Positions 25,996 through 34,375 of a stretch of DNA of 43,615 nucleotides are shown one piece after another. Source of the stretch: Alteromonadaceae bacterium. Lineage in GTDB: Bacteria > Pseudomonadota > Gammaproteobacteria > Enterobacterales > Alteromonadaceae. The stretch covers positions 1 to 43,615 of the forward strand of contig JABSOJ010000013.1 of assembly GCA_013216005.1 (NCBI GenBank), given 5' to 3'. A program made the position numbers and the translations under genes. Numbering within the stretch: position 1 is the stretch's first letter; every line of letters starts with the position of its first letter. The notes under the pieces were generated by a model that saw nothing but the letters and a program-made list of their open reading frames with translations, did no database searches and was not told where the DNA came from.

Positions 25996-27147
25996 ATGAA
26001 TAAAGACGTTAAGGTTAAGCACATCGTTCATGTTGTTCATTGTTTTGCTACGGGTGGCTTGGAAAATGGTGTGGTAAATATTATTAATAAATTACCCAAA
26101 GAAGAATATAAGCACTCAATTATTTGTGTTACCAATTATGATCCTGTTTTTTTTGAAAGGATCACTACAGGTAATGTAAAAATATATAGTCTTGAAAAGC
26201 CCTCAGGAAAAGGCATTAAATGGTTATGGCAATGCTGGAAACTTTTAAAGCAACTTAAACCTGATATTTGTCATACCAGGAATTTAAGTGCTTTAGAAGC
26301 ACAAATAGCGGCTTCTTTTGCTGGCGTGCCCTACCGAATACACGGTGAACATGGTTGGGATGTATCGGATGTCGGCGGTACTAATTATAAATACCAACAA
26401 ATACGTAGGATATTTAAGCCTTTTATTCATCGGTATGTGGCACTTTCAAGTGAAGCTCAATGTTACTTAGGTGAAAAGATCAACGTAAATCCTAATAAAG
26501 TGATGCGTATTTGTAATGGAGTCGATATTGAGAAATTTAAACCTAAACCTAAAAGTGCCTTGTATGAACTTTCTGAAGGTAAAATCGCGCCGGAAGATAT
26601 TGTTTTTGGCACGGTAGGTCGATTAGCAAAAATCAAAAATCAAACGTTTCTGGTAAAGTCATTTATTGAGTTAGTGAAAGATAATCCAATATTAAAATCT
26701 AAATTGAAATTGATTATTGTTGGGGATGGTATTTTATTGCCGCGAATTCAAAACCTCATACAAGAAGCAAAAATTGAAAGGAATGTTTGGCTTGCCGGTA
26801 GAAGGGATGATATAGCAAAACTTATGAATTTAATTGATATATTTGTTTTGCCGTCATTAGCTGAAGGTATTTCAAATACCTTGTTGGAAGCGATGGCCTC
26901 AGGCTCTCCATTTATTGCCACCAATGTTGGCGGTAATGTTGATTTAGTCTGCCCGGAACATTCAAAGAGTCATTTAGTCGATGTAAATGACATAGAAGCA
27001 CTTAAGTGTGTTATGCAAAATTATGCTGATGGAAGTTTTGATCTTAATAAAGATAGTCAGCTTGTACGTACTTATTGTGTGCGAAATTTTAGTATTGAGG
27101 CCATGGTGAGTAAATATCACCAGCTATATCAATTAGAAAAGGTATAA
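25996..27147 (+). CDS. XrtA/PEP-CTERM system glycosyltransferase (Stp2-type, GT4)
   Basis: The glycosyltransferase begins IVHVVHCFATGGLENGVVN, a signature of the second sugar transferase of exosortase A loci. The N-lobe includes ICHTRNLSALEAQ and HGEHGWD. The C-lobe includes FGTVGRLAKIKNQ, IIVGDGILLPR and LPSLAEGISNTLLEAMASG, the donor site with E-x7-E. The ORF track uses an upstream TTG at 25984 inside the exosortase stop region; the ATG at 25996, one base after that stop, is preferred. The product would be 383 residues. It is in one operon with xrtA and the amidotransferase gene downstream. Confidence 0.92.
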   Translation: MNKDVKVKHIVHVVHCFATGGLENGVVNIINKLPKEEYKHSIICVTNYDPVFFERITTGNVKIYSLEKPSGKGIKWLWQCWKLLKQLKPDICHTRNLSALEAQIAASFAGVPYRIHGEHGWDVSDVGGTNYKYQQIRRIFKPFIHRYVALSSEAQCYLGEKINVNPNKVMRICNGVDIEKFKPKPKSALYELSEGKIAPEDIVFGTVGRLAKIKNQTFLVKSFIELVKDNPILKSKLKLIIVGDGILLPRIQNLIQEAKIERNVWLAGRRDDIAKLMNLIDIFVLPSLAEGISNTLLEAMASGSPFIATNVGGNVDLVCPEHSKSHLVDVNDIEALKCVMQNYADGSFDLNKDSQLVRTYCVRNFSIEAMVSKYHQLYQLEKV

Positions 27148-27159
27148 GGAACAAAAGTT

Positions 27160-29061
27160 ATGTGTGGTATCGCTGGGATTTTTCATTTGTCGGGTAAGCA
27201 TGATATTGATCCAAACATTATTTCAATAATGAATGATAAACAGTTACATCGGGGACCGGATGCTGGAGATTATTTTTTTGATCCCGGTGTGTCATTGGCC
27301 CATCGTCGTTTGTCCATTATCGATTTAGAGGGAAGTCCTCAACCTATGTTAAGCGCATGTCAGCGTGCGATAATTGTTTTTAATGGTGAAATATACAACT
27401 TTAAAGAGTTACATAAAGAACTGACAGCAAAAGGTTATGTATTTAAAACTCACGGGGATACTGAAACTATTTTAAATGCATATTTAGAATGGGGAGAAGA
27501 TTGTGTTCACCATTTACGGGGAATGTTCGCTTTTGTTGTTTGGGACCGTCAAAAAGAAACGTTGTTTATGGCACGGGATCGCCTTGGTATTAAGCCCTTC
27601 TTTTTTAGTTTACTTGAAGATGGACACTTTATTTTTGGTTCAGAACTGAAAGTATTAACAGCACACCCATTATTTGATAAAAGATTACGTGACACGACGG
27701 TTGAAGATTATTTTACTTTTGGCTATGTACCTGAACCCAATACAATATATCAAAATGCATTTAAATTACCGCCGGGTCACAGATTGTTGTTGAAGAAAGG
27801 CGATAAAGCTGTCCCTAATTCTCAGGAATACTGGGATATACCAACGGATATAAATGAGTCTTTAACTAAAGAAGAAGTGAATGAACAACTAGTTGAGCGA
27901 TTGAAGGAAGCTATCGAAATAAGAATGGTGGCGGATGTACCGTTAGGTTCATTTTTGTCGGGTGGTGTAGATTCAAGTGCCATTGTGGCATTAATGTCTC
28001 AATTACAATCGGATCCGGTTAATGCTTGTTCCATTGGTTTTGATGTAAAAGAGTTTAATGAAACAGACTTTGCCATAACGGTTGCAGAACGATATAAAGC
28101 AAATCATCGAATTGATATTGTTGGTCAGGATGATTTTGATTTAGTTGATAAGTTAGCTGCTTTATATGATGAACCATACGCCGATAGTTCAGCAATGCCG
28201 ACTTATCGCGTATGCGAACTTGCCAGAAAGCATGTAACAGTAGCATTGTCAGGAGACGGAGCTGATGAGTTATTTGCTGGTTATGGACGCTACCGTTGGC
28301 ATATGAATGAAGAAAAACTTCGTGGATCACTTCCTTTAAGTCTCCGTAAAGCTATTTTTAAGCCTCTCGGAGTGTTATACCCTAAACTTGATTGGGCGCC
28401 GAAACTTTTACGGGCGAAAACAACATTTCAATCATTAGCGATGAATACGGTCGAAGGTTATCACAACTCTATATCGATTTTACGTCAAGATGAACGTAAT
28501 AAACTCTTTTCGTCGTCGTATAAACAAAAATTAAATGGTTATACTTCTTTAGAAGTTTTTAAACAATATGAAAATAAGTTAGGTTCATTGGATTCGATGA
28601 AAATAGCTCAATATCTTGATTTGAAAACATATTTAGTTGGCGATATTTTGACAAAAGTTGATAGAGCGAGTATGGCACATAGCCTGGAGGTAAGAGTACC
28701 ATTCTTAGACCATAAATTTGTTGAATGGGGGTTTAGAGTTCCTTCGTCAATTAATTTAGTGAAAGGTGTTGGGAAAAAATCATTAAAAAGAGCATTGGAA
28801 CCTCACTTACCTCATGACGTTTTGTACCGTAAAAAAATGGGATTTTCGGTACCTTTGGCCGATTGGTTTAAAGGACCATTAAAAGATCGTTTGTATGATG
28901 GGTTATTGTCATCGAAAATGAAAAACAGTGGTTATTTCAATGAAAAACAATTGCAGAACTTAATTGAACAACACGTCAAAGGGGTACGCGATAATAGTGC
29001 GCCACTTTGGTCGCTTATGATGTTTGAATCATTTTTACGGCAAAACAATATAGGTGGATAA
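27160..29061 (+). CDS. XrtA/PEP-CTERM system amidotransferase (asparagine synthase-like)
   Basis: The 633-residue protein has the class II glutamine amidotransferase N-terminus MCGIAGIFHL with nucleophile Cys2, then GPDAGDYF, VFNGEIYNF and HGDTETIL. The synthetase half has the PP-loop FLSGGVDSSAIVAL and ALSGDGADELFAGYGRY. It resembles AsnB and is the standard amidotransferase of exosortase A loci. It probably uses glutamine and ATP to amidate a uronic acid or similar group of the polysaccharide, rather than making free asparagine. It begins 12 bases after the preceding glycosyltransferase gene with a ribosome site (AAGGAACA). Confidence 0.93.
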   Translation: MCGIAGIFHLSGKHDIDPNIISIMNDKQLHRGPDAGDYFFDPGVSLAHRRLSIIDLEGSPQPMLSACQRAIIVFNGEIYNFKELHKELTAKGYVFKTHGDTETILNAYLEWGEDCVHHLRGMFAFVVWDRQKETLFMARDRLGIKPFFFSLLEDGHFIFGSELKVLTAHPLFDKRLRDTTVEDYFTFGYVPEPNTIYQNAFKLPPGHRLLLKKGDKAVPNSQEYWDIPTDINESLTKEEVNEQLVERLKEAIEIRMVADVPLGSFLSGGVDSSAIVALMSQLQSDPVNACSIGFDVKEFNETDFAITVAERYKANHRIDIVGQDDFDLVDKLAALYDEPYADSSAMPTYRVCELARKHVTVALSGDGADELFAGYGRYRWHMNEEKLRGSLPLSLRKAIFKPLGVLYPKLDWAPKLLRAKTTFQSLAMNTVEGYHNSISILRQDERNKLFSSSYKQKLNGYTSLEVFKQYENKLGSLDSMKIAQYLDLKTYLVGDILTKVDRASMAHSLEVRVPFLDHKFVEWGFRVPSSINLVKGVGKKSLKRALEPHLPHDVLYRKKMGFSVPLADWFKGPLKDRLYDGLLSSKMKNSGYFNEKQLQNLIEQHVKGVRDNSAPLWSLMMFESFLRQNNIGG

Positions 29062-29064
29062 ATC

Positions 29065-29193
29065 ATGACAATTATGGGGTTGTTAACATCTTTATATTTG
29101 TTTGGCCATTGTGGATATAAATATAAACGAAATAAAATTAAAAACTTTTTTTCTTCGGTGAAAATATCTATTTTGAGTGGGTCTTGTGGGTAA
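29065..29193 (+). CDS. Possible small protein, 42 residues
   Basis: An ORF too short for the ORF track starts at ATG 29065, three bases after the amidotransferase stop, and ends at TAA 29193, overlapping the next gene's start. It predicts a short hydrophobic N-terminus (MGLLTSLYLFGHCG), a basic stretch (KYKRNKIKN) and a Cys near the end. GGTGG lies ahead of it within the previous gene. No family is recognised. It may instead be non-coding leader for the next gene. Confidence 0.3.
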   Translation: MTIMGLLTSLYLFGHCGYKYKRNKIKNFFSSVKISILSGSCG

Positions 29194-30292
29194 AATTAAA
29201 CACGTTACTATCGTTGGGCCATTACCACCTCCTGCGGGTGGTATGGCAAATCAGACCAGAAAATTAGCTGAATTTTTGCGTAGCGAACAAGTTGAAGTGA
29301 ATGTTATTCAGGTTAACTCTGCTTATTGGCCTAAATTCATTGGTGGTATACCTGTAATTCGGGCAATTTTCCGTCTTTTTCAGTATATATTTACATTGCT
29401 TCGACAGTTACCAAATACGGATTTAGTCCATGTTATGGCTAACTCCGGCTGGTCTTGGCATTTATTTGCTGTACCTGCTATTTGGATAGCCAGATTGTAC
29501 AGAAAACCTGTAGTTATTAACTATCGTGGCGGATATGCGCGGGACTTTTTTAATAAATCCTGGTTTTGGGTAAAGAAGAGTGTTGATAGAAGTAGTTCAG
29601 TTATTGTGCCATCAAGCTTCTTACAAGGTGTTTTTGCAGAGTTTAGTGTTAAAGCCGACATTGTTCCGAATGTTTTAGATGAAAATTTATTTCATTCTCT
29701 AAACCGTGCTGAAGCAGTTTATAGTCCGCATATTATTGTAACGAGGAATCTTGAACTTATTTATGATGTTGAGACGGCTATTTTAGCTTTTTGCAAAATA
29801 AAGGAAAAGTATGCAGAAGCGCGATTATCAATAGCAGGCACCGGACCTGAGTTAAATAATTTAAAGCAGTTGGTATTGAAATTAAAGTTAACAAATGATG
29901 TTTATTTTACTGGTCGGTTAGAACCTTCAGAAATGGCTGAACTTTATCGTTCAGCGGATATCATGATTAATACTAGTCGAGTCGATAATACACCTAATTC
30001 TATTATCGAATCACTTGCTTGCGGTACAGCGGTGATTTCTACAAATGTTGGCGGTATCCCCAATCTCGTCACACATGAATATGACGCTTTACTGGTTGAT
30101 CCAGGTGATTGTGAAGCGATAGCAAACTATGCAGCTGAGCTGCTTGATGATAAAGAAAAATATCATGGTATTGTAGAAAATGGCTTGAAAACTATCAGTC
30201 AATTTCATTGGCGCAATGTGTGGTCGAAATTGCAGCATGTTTATGTAAATGCAACTAAAAACGCAACTGTAAACGCAACTAAGAATAGTTAG
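29177..30292 (+). CDS. GT4 family glycosyltransferase
   Basis: The enzyme has up to 371 residues. It opens HVTIVGPLPPPAGGMANQTR, the glycine-rich acceptor-side loop of GT4 enzymes. Its C-lobe carries LSIAGTGPELNNLK, VYFTGRLEPSEMAELY and TPNSIIESLACGTAVIST with the E-x7-E site. The track start is GTG at 29177; a GTG at 29186 (MGKIKHV) is equally possible and avoids part of the overlap with the small ORF. The C-terminus ends in a repeat, VNATKNATVNATKNS, that is not part of the fold. Donor and linkage are unknown. It lies between the amidotransferase and the CapK-like gene in the same orientation. Confidence 0.88.
   Translation: MGLVGKIKHVTIVGPLPPPAGGMANQTRKLAEFLRSEQVEVNVIQVNSAYWPKFIGGIPVIRAIFRLFQYIFTLLRQLPNTDLVHVMANSGWSWHLFAVPAIWIARLYRKPVVINYRGGYARDFFNKSWFWVKKSVDRSSSVIVPSSFLQGVFAEFSVKADIVPNVLDENLFHSLNRAEAVYSPHIIVTRNLELIYDVETAILAFCKIKEKYAEARLSIAGTGPELNNLKQLVLKLKLTNDVYFTGRLEPSEMAELYRSADIMINTSRVDNTPNSIIESLACGTAVISTNVGGIPNLVTHEYDALLVDPGDCEAIANYAAELLDDKEKYHGIVENGLKTISQFHWRNVWSKLQHVYVNATKNATVNATKNS
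30245..30292 (+). repeat. 12/24-bp coding repeat at the glycosyltransferase 3' end
   Basis: GCAACTAAAAAC, GCAACTGTAAAC and GCAACTAAGAAT are successive 12-base units, and the larger 24-base unit starting GTAAATGCAACT is used twice. It encodes VNATKNAT-VNATKNS immediately before the TAG stop. Confidence 0.8.
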
Positions 30293-30306
30293 AGGAAGAG
30301 TTCAGG

Positions 30307-31677
30307 ATGTTGAATAGGCTTTATACTAAATTTGTATCGTTGTTACTTTTTCCATTGCACGAGAAAATCAAAAAGCATAAAACAGTCGCTATATTCCGCT
30401 CTTTAGAGCAGAGTCAATGGCAATCAAAACAAGAGATTCAGCGCCAACAGAATGCAAGATTAACAAAGTTTATTGATAGAGCTCGCGAAAATGTACCTTA
30501 TTATCGAAATCTGTTTGAATCACTTTCGTTGGTAAAAGGTTCAATTCAGTCTAAAGACGATTTAATAAAATTACCTTTTTTAACGAAATTAGAAATTCGT
30601 AATAACTTTGACTCACTGAAATCTAACAGTTCAGGTTCTGTTCAACCTTTCACCACAGGTGGGTCTAGCGGTACACCATTAACTTTTTTATTGAGTAACG
30701 AACGCATAAGTCATGATGTGGCTGAAAAGTGGCGAGCAACCCGGTGGTGGGATGTGGATATTGGAGATAAGGAAATTGTTGCCTGGGGATCGCCAATTGA
30801 ACTAGGCGCTCAAGATAAAGTTCGTATTCTTCGTGATAAATTGTTTCGTTCTACGTTAGTACCTGCCTTTGAGATGGATGATAAAAAAATTCTTGATTTC
30901 ATTGAGCTCATCAGCACTGTAAAGCCTAAAATGTTATTTGGTTACCCGTCCGTTTTTAGTTTGATAGCGAAAGTAGCGAAAGAAAAATCTATAGACGTTA
31001 GTCAGTTAGGCATTAAAGTTGTTTTTGTAACGTCTGAAAGGTTATATCCTTATCAGCGTGAACTTATAGAGGAAGTATTTAATGCACCTGTCGCTAATGG
31101 CTATGGTAGCCGTGACGCTGGTTTTATTGCGCACCAGTGCCCAGGTGGAAAAATGCATTTAAGTGCAGAAGATTTAGTTGTTGAAATTATAGATAAAGAG
31201 GGTAATCAGGTACCCGACGGTGAAAAAGGCGAGATTGTTGTTACTCATTTGGCTACTTCAGATTTTCCTTTTATTCGCTATCGAACCGGCGATATCGCAT
31301 CAATAGATCCTGAGCCATGTGCTTGTGGACGTGGTTTAACAGCGTTAAAAGATATAGAAGGGAGGACGACTGATTTTATTGTTGCCTATGATGGTACCGT
31401 AATGCATGGACTCGCGCTTATCTACGTGCTGAGAGAATTAGAGGGTATTGAAGAGTTTAAAATTATTCAAGAGTCAAAAACATTAACCCGCGTACAAATT
31501 GTTCCTTCTGGTGAACATGATTCTGGTGAGCTTAATGAAGATCTAAGTCAGAAGATTATTGAAGGTTTCAAACAGCGGTTAGGTAACGAAGTAACAATAG
31601 CTTTAGAGTACGTAGAACAAATATCAGCTGAGAAGTCAGGGAAGTTTCGTTATGTGATTAGCAAGGTTATGAGTTAA
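30307..31677 (+). CDS. CapK/PaaK-like adenylate-forming enzyme (phenylacetate-CoA ligase family)
   Basis: The 456-residue protein has the AMP-binding core TTGGSSGTPLTF, then GYGSRDAGFIAHQCPGG and FIRYRTGDIA. A Cys-rich CACGRG element and DIEGRTTDFIV near the C-terminal hinge are standard for the PaaK/CapK branch. In EPS and capsule loci such proteins are thought to activate an acyl or amino acid for attachment to the polysaccharide. The true substrate is unknown, and phenylacetate is unlikely. It may work with the FemAB-like protein encoded earlier (inference). GAGGAAGAG lies about eight bases ahead of the ATG. Confidence 0.87.
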   Translation: MLNRLYTKFVSLLLFPLHEKIKKHKTVAIFRSLEQSQWQSKQEIQRQQNARLTKFIDRARENVPYYRNLFESLSLVKGSIQSKDDLIKLPFLTKLEIRNNFDSLKSNSSGSVQPFTTGGSSGTPLTFLLSNERISHDVAEKWRATRWWDVDIGDKEIVAWGSPIELGAQDKVRILRDKLFRSTLVPAFEMDDKKILDFIELISTVKPKMLFGYPSVFSLIAKVAKEKSIDVSQLGIKVVFVTSERLYPYQRELIEEVFNAPVANGYGSRDAGFIAHQCPGGKMHLSAEDLVVEIIDKEGNQVPDGEKGEIVVTHLATSDFPFIRYRTGDIASIDPEPCACGRGLTALKDIEGRTTDFIVAYDGTVMHGLALIYVLRELEGIEEFKIIQESKTLTRVQIVPSGEHDSGELNEDLSQKIIEGFKQRLGNEVTIALEYVEQISAEKSGKFRYVISKVMS

Positions 31678-31679
31678 AT

Positions 31680-31769
31680 ATGATAGATTCACTTTATTAT
31701 TTTGTTGATATTATATGTCTGATGTACCTATTTAATTGGGCGAAAAAACAAGATGATGAAGAATCATAA
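31680..31769 (+). CDS. Possible small membrane protein, 29 residues
   Basis: An ORF too short for the track runs from ATG 31680 to TAA 31769, filling most of the 106-base gap between the CapK-like and O-ligase-like genes. It predicts one hydrophobic segment (YYFVDIICLMYLFNWA) followed by a charged tail (KKQDDEES). That is a sensible single-pass layout, but the ribosome site is weak. No homologue is recognised. Confidence 0.35.
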   Translation: MIDSLYYFVDIICLMYLFNWAKKQDDEES

Positions 31770-31783
31770 CCTAAGGAAGGATA

Positions 31784-33079
31784 ATGCGTGACGTTGCAGT
31801 AATGATGCTGTTTGTCTATTTAATAATATATACATTCCGCAGACCTTTTATAGGTGTTGGAGCGTGGGCCTGGATATCTTTAGCTTACCCTGCTGGTTGG
31901 GCGTGGGGTTTTTCTACTAATTTCAGAATGAATTTTACTGTAGCTATTTTAACATTCATTGGATATTTTGCTTTAAAGAACAAACCTAAAGTCGAATTCG
32001 ACAGTCTTATTTTCTTGGTGATTGTATTTTGGGTTTTAGCTTTTATTTCCTCATCAGTAACTGAATCATTTTTAGTAGACTATGCTTCGGTTAAGTTTGA
32101 AGAGTTTACGAAGGTACTCATGCTTTTTGCTGCAATCATTTTAATTTTCAGCAAAAAAATTCATGTTGATGTGTTTATTTGGTCTGTAGTGTTAGCGATA
32201 TCTTCTTATGCCGCCATGGAATCTGTTAAATATATAGTATCTGGTGGCGGACACAGAATAGCCGGATTTGAAGGTCATGTGCTGGGTGATCGAAATGATC
32301 TGGCGGTTGCAATTAATATGACTATTCCTTTAATTTTATATTTGGCGAGTGAAACTAAACATAGTAAATTGAGAATGGGATTGTACGTGCTTGTTGGAAT
32401 GAATATACTTGCTATTATAGGGACATTTTCAAGAGGTGGGTTTGTTGGATTGGTTTTATTGGGGATGTACTTTTACTGGCAATCAAAGCGTAAGGCTTTA
32501 TGGTCTATAGTCATTGCCGTTTGTATAGGTATTTCTACACAAATGGGTTCGAGTGAATGGAGTAATCGAATGGATACTGTTTCTAGCGCATCATCAGCGG
32601 ACAGTTCTTTTATTGGTAGAATTTGGGCGTGGAAAATTTCGGTGAAAATTGCGAATGATAATGTGTTTGGCAATAGTTTTTTTGCTACGCAAGATCCCTA
32701 CGCCTGGCATAGATATCGGCAGTCTATTGATAATTTCGGACCTGTTTATACCCCTCCTATTCCAGAAGGTCAATTCCCTAAAGCAGCGCATAGTTTATAT
32801 TTTCAAGTGTTAGGTGACTTGGGTTATATTGGGCTTTTTGTCTATTTAATGTTACTTTCTTCTTTGTTTTTTAAAATAAAAAAATTGGGGGAACGTGCTA
32901 AAGCCATGGAGTTAAAATGGGCAATTAATCTAACTACAATGCTTTCAGTGTCAATCGTAGGTTATTGTATTACTGGCGCAAATGTAAGTATGGCTTATTT
33001 TGATTTGTTATTTGGGGTCATTGGAATTGTTTATGTTCTGGATAAACGCTTGTTGGTGAATAAAGAGACGCATCAATAA
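31784..33079 (+). CDS. Exosortase A-associated O-glycosylation ligase / Wzy-like membrane protein
   Basis: The 431-residue protein has about ten membrane segments. It begins with RRPFIGVGAWAWISLAYP and GWAWGFS, which fits the putative O-glycosylation ligase family of exosortase A loci. The large periplasmic loop (about 240-340) contains the O-antigen ligase signature region around SFIGRIWAWKISVKIAND. A later HSLYFQVLGDLGYIGL motif is also typical. It either polymerises the EPS repeat (Wzy) or ligates glycan to a protein. A good ribosome site (AAGGAAGG) precedes the ATG. A second O-ligase-like protein is encoded at 36812. Confidence 0.9.
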   Translation: MRDVAVMMLFVYLIIYTFRRPFIGVGAWAWISLAYPAGWAWGFSTNFRMNFTVAILTFIGYFALKNKPKVEFDSLIFLVIVFWVLAFISSSVTESFLVDYASVKFEEFTKVLMLFAAIILIFSKKIHVDVFIWSVVLAISSYAAMESVKYIVSGGGHRIAGFEGHVLGDRNDLAVAINMTIPLILYLASETKHSKLRMGLYVLVGMNILAIIGTFSRGGFVGLVLLGMYFYWQSKRKALWSIVIAVCIGISTQMGSSEWSNRMDTVSSASSADSSFIGRIWAWKISVKIANDNVFGNSFFATQDPYAWHRYRQSIDNFGPVYTPPIPEGQFPKAAHSLYFQVLGDLGYIGLFVYLMLLSSLFFKIKKLGERAKAMELKWAINLTTMLSVSIVGYCITGANVSMAYFDLLFGVIGIVYVLDKRLLVNKETHQ

Positions 33080-33129
33080 AACTTATGAAAAGTAGTATCA
33101 AAAATTACAAAAAAAAGTGATTAATTATT

Positions 33130-34116
33130 TTGAATAATTTAACGACAAGAGTAGAACGCTGTTTTTTTAAATTGTACCGAAGGGTAATAGGTAGCTCTGC
33201 GAGGAATCGTGCAACTATTTTAAATTTTCATCGGGTTTTTGATGGAGTCAATATTGGTGTTGGAGATTTTATTTCGAGAGATGAATTTGTCTTGAAAATG
33301 GAGTTTATAAAAAAATATTTTACGGTATTGTCTTTACCTGAAGCATTGGAATGTTACCGGGAAAAAAACATTCCATCTCTCGCTGTTATAATAACGATAG
33401 ATGATGGCTATCAAGACAGTTATTCTGTTATTACACCGATACTTGAAAGTTTAGGCATTCAAGGTGCTTTTTTTATTGCTACGGAAGGAATTGACAACGG
33501 ACTATTATGGAATGACAAAATTCGGAATGCTATTCACCGTACTGAAAAATTAGAAGTAAAAAACTTTTTAGGATTGCCTTGTCAAGAAATTAACACCCTA
33601 AGTAATAAGCAGTCAGCACAAAAATCTATTCATAATCTTTGTAAGTATATGACGCTTGAAAGTAGAGAAAATGCTATTGATGAACTTATTGAACTTCTTG
33701 ATGTAGATGTGTCAGATGATATGTTTTTAACTGCTGCAAATATTTTAGAGATGCATAATGCGGGTATGACAATTGGGGCGCATACACATAAACATCCAAT
33801 TTTGAACCTTGAAACAAATGAAAATGCGTATTTGGAGATATCTCAATCAAAAGACATATTAGAGGGGATTATTGAAACTTCTGTTGATTATTTTGCTTAT
33901 CCAAACGGGAAATATAATGAAGACTTTAACCAATCGCATATATTAATGTTGAAAGAGTTAGGTTTTAAGGCAGGGTTAACTACAAATTGGGGTAGTTTAC
34001 ATGTAGACAGTGATTTATATGCTATACCCAGATATACCCCTTGGGATCGAGATGTATTTCGTTTTGGTATTCGTCTTTGCCATCATTTTCGTAAGAAAGC
34101 TGATTATTGGAGGTGA
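33130..34116 (+). CDS. Polysaccharide deacetylase family protein
   Basis: The 328-residue NodB-homology protein has ITIDDGYQDSY (metal-binding Asp pair), IGAHTHKHPIL (metal-binding His pair) and FAYPNGKYNEDF. It belongs to the larger branch acting on surface polysaccharides, distinct from the XrtA-type deacetylase at 17622. No clear signal peptide is seen. The TTG start at 33130 is the first in-frame start after a 50-base gap; ATG alternatives fall well inside the protein. It is followed one base later by a very short ORF that looks like a gene remnant. Confidence 0.88.
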   Translation: MNNLTTRVERCFFKLYRRVIGSSARNRATILNFHRVFDGVNIGVGDFISRDEFVLKMEFIKKYFTVLSLPEALECYREKNIPSLAVIITIDDGYQDSYSVITPILESLGIQGAFFIATEGIDNGLLWNDKIRNAIHRTEKLEVKNFLGLPCQEINTLSNKQSAQKSIHNLCKYMTLESRENAIDELIELLDVDVSDDMFLTAANILEMHNAGMTIGAHTHKHPILNLETNENAYLEISQSKDILEGIIETSVDYFAYPNGKYNEDFNQSHILMLKELGFKAGLTTNWGSLHVDSDLYAIPRYTPWDRDVFRFGIRLCHHFRKKADYWR

Positions 34117-34117
34117 T

Positions 34118-34219
34118 ATGACTAAAAGAATAGTGGTTATAACTTTTGAGTCTTCACCTTATTACTTCTTAGCGCAGAAAGAACTCATAAAAAATGTTGA
34201 AAACTTGCCTAACAGATAA
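34118..34219 (+). pseudogene. Short ORF, probable 5' remnant of a lost gene
   Basis: ATG 34118 follows a near-perfect ribosome site (GGAGGTGAT) at the end of the deacetylase gene. The 33-residue product MTKRIVVITFESSPYY... looks like the beta-strand start of a larger cytoplasmic enzyme, such as a sugar- or group-transferring one, but stops at TAA 34219. The following 150 bases up to the next gene have no continuation in any frame that I can recognise. I read it as the 5' end of a gene deleted or replaced during locus evolution. A true microprotein cannot be ruled out. Confidence 0.5.
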
Positions 34220-34375
34220 ATTATTTTATTCAGGATAAAGAGCAGTTGTTAAGCTGTGATGTAAGTATGTATACGAGTTAGTCGCACAAAATAATTGGTT
34301 TGTGTATTTTATTTAACCTAGTCTTATATACGGTGTAAATTATGTGTGGTGCACTGTATGGAGTCCAAATATATA

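Noticed and set aside
28055-28330. 91-residue minus-strand ORF inside the amidotransferase gene
   Set aside because: It lies fully inside a well-supported gene covering the PP-loop domain, and its composition looks like an antisense shadow.
27160-29061. Asparagine-synthase-like gene as a lasso-peptide macrocyclase partner of the HPr-rel-A cassette
   Set aside because: It keeps the full glutaminase domain and sits in the XrtA operon 24 kb away, where this amidotransferase is a standard member. No lasso protease or precursor is adjacent.
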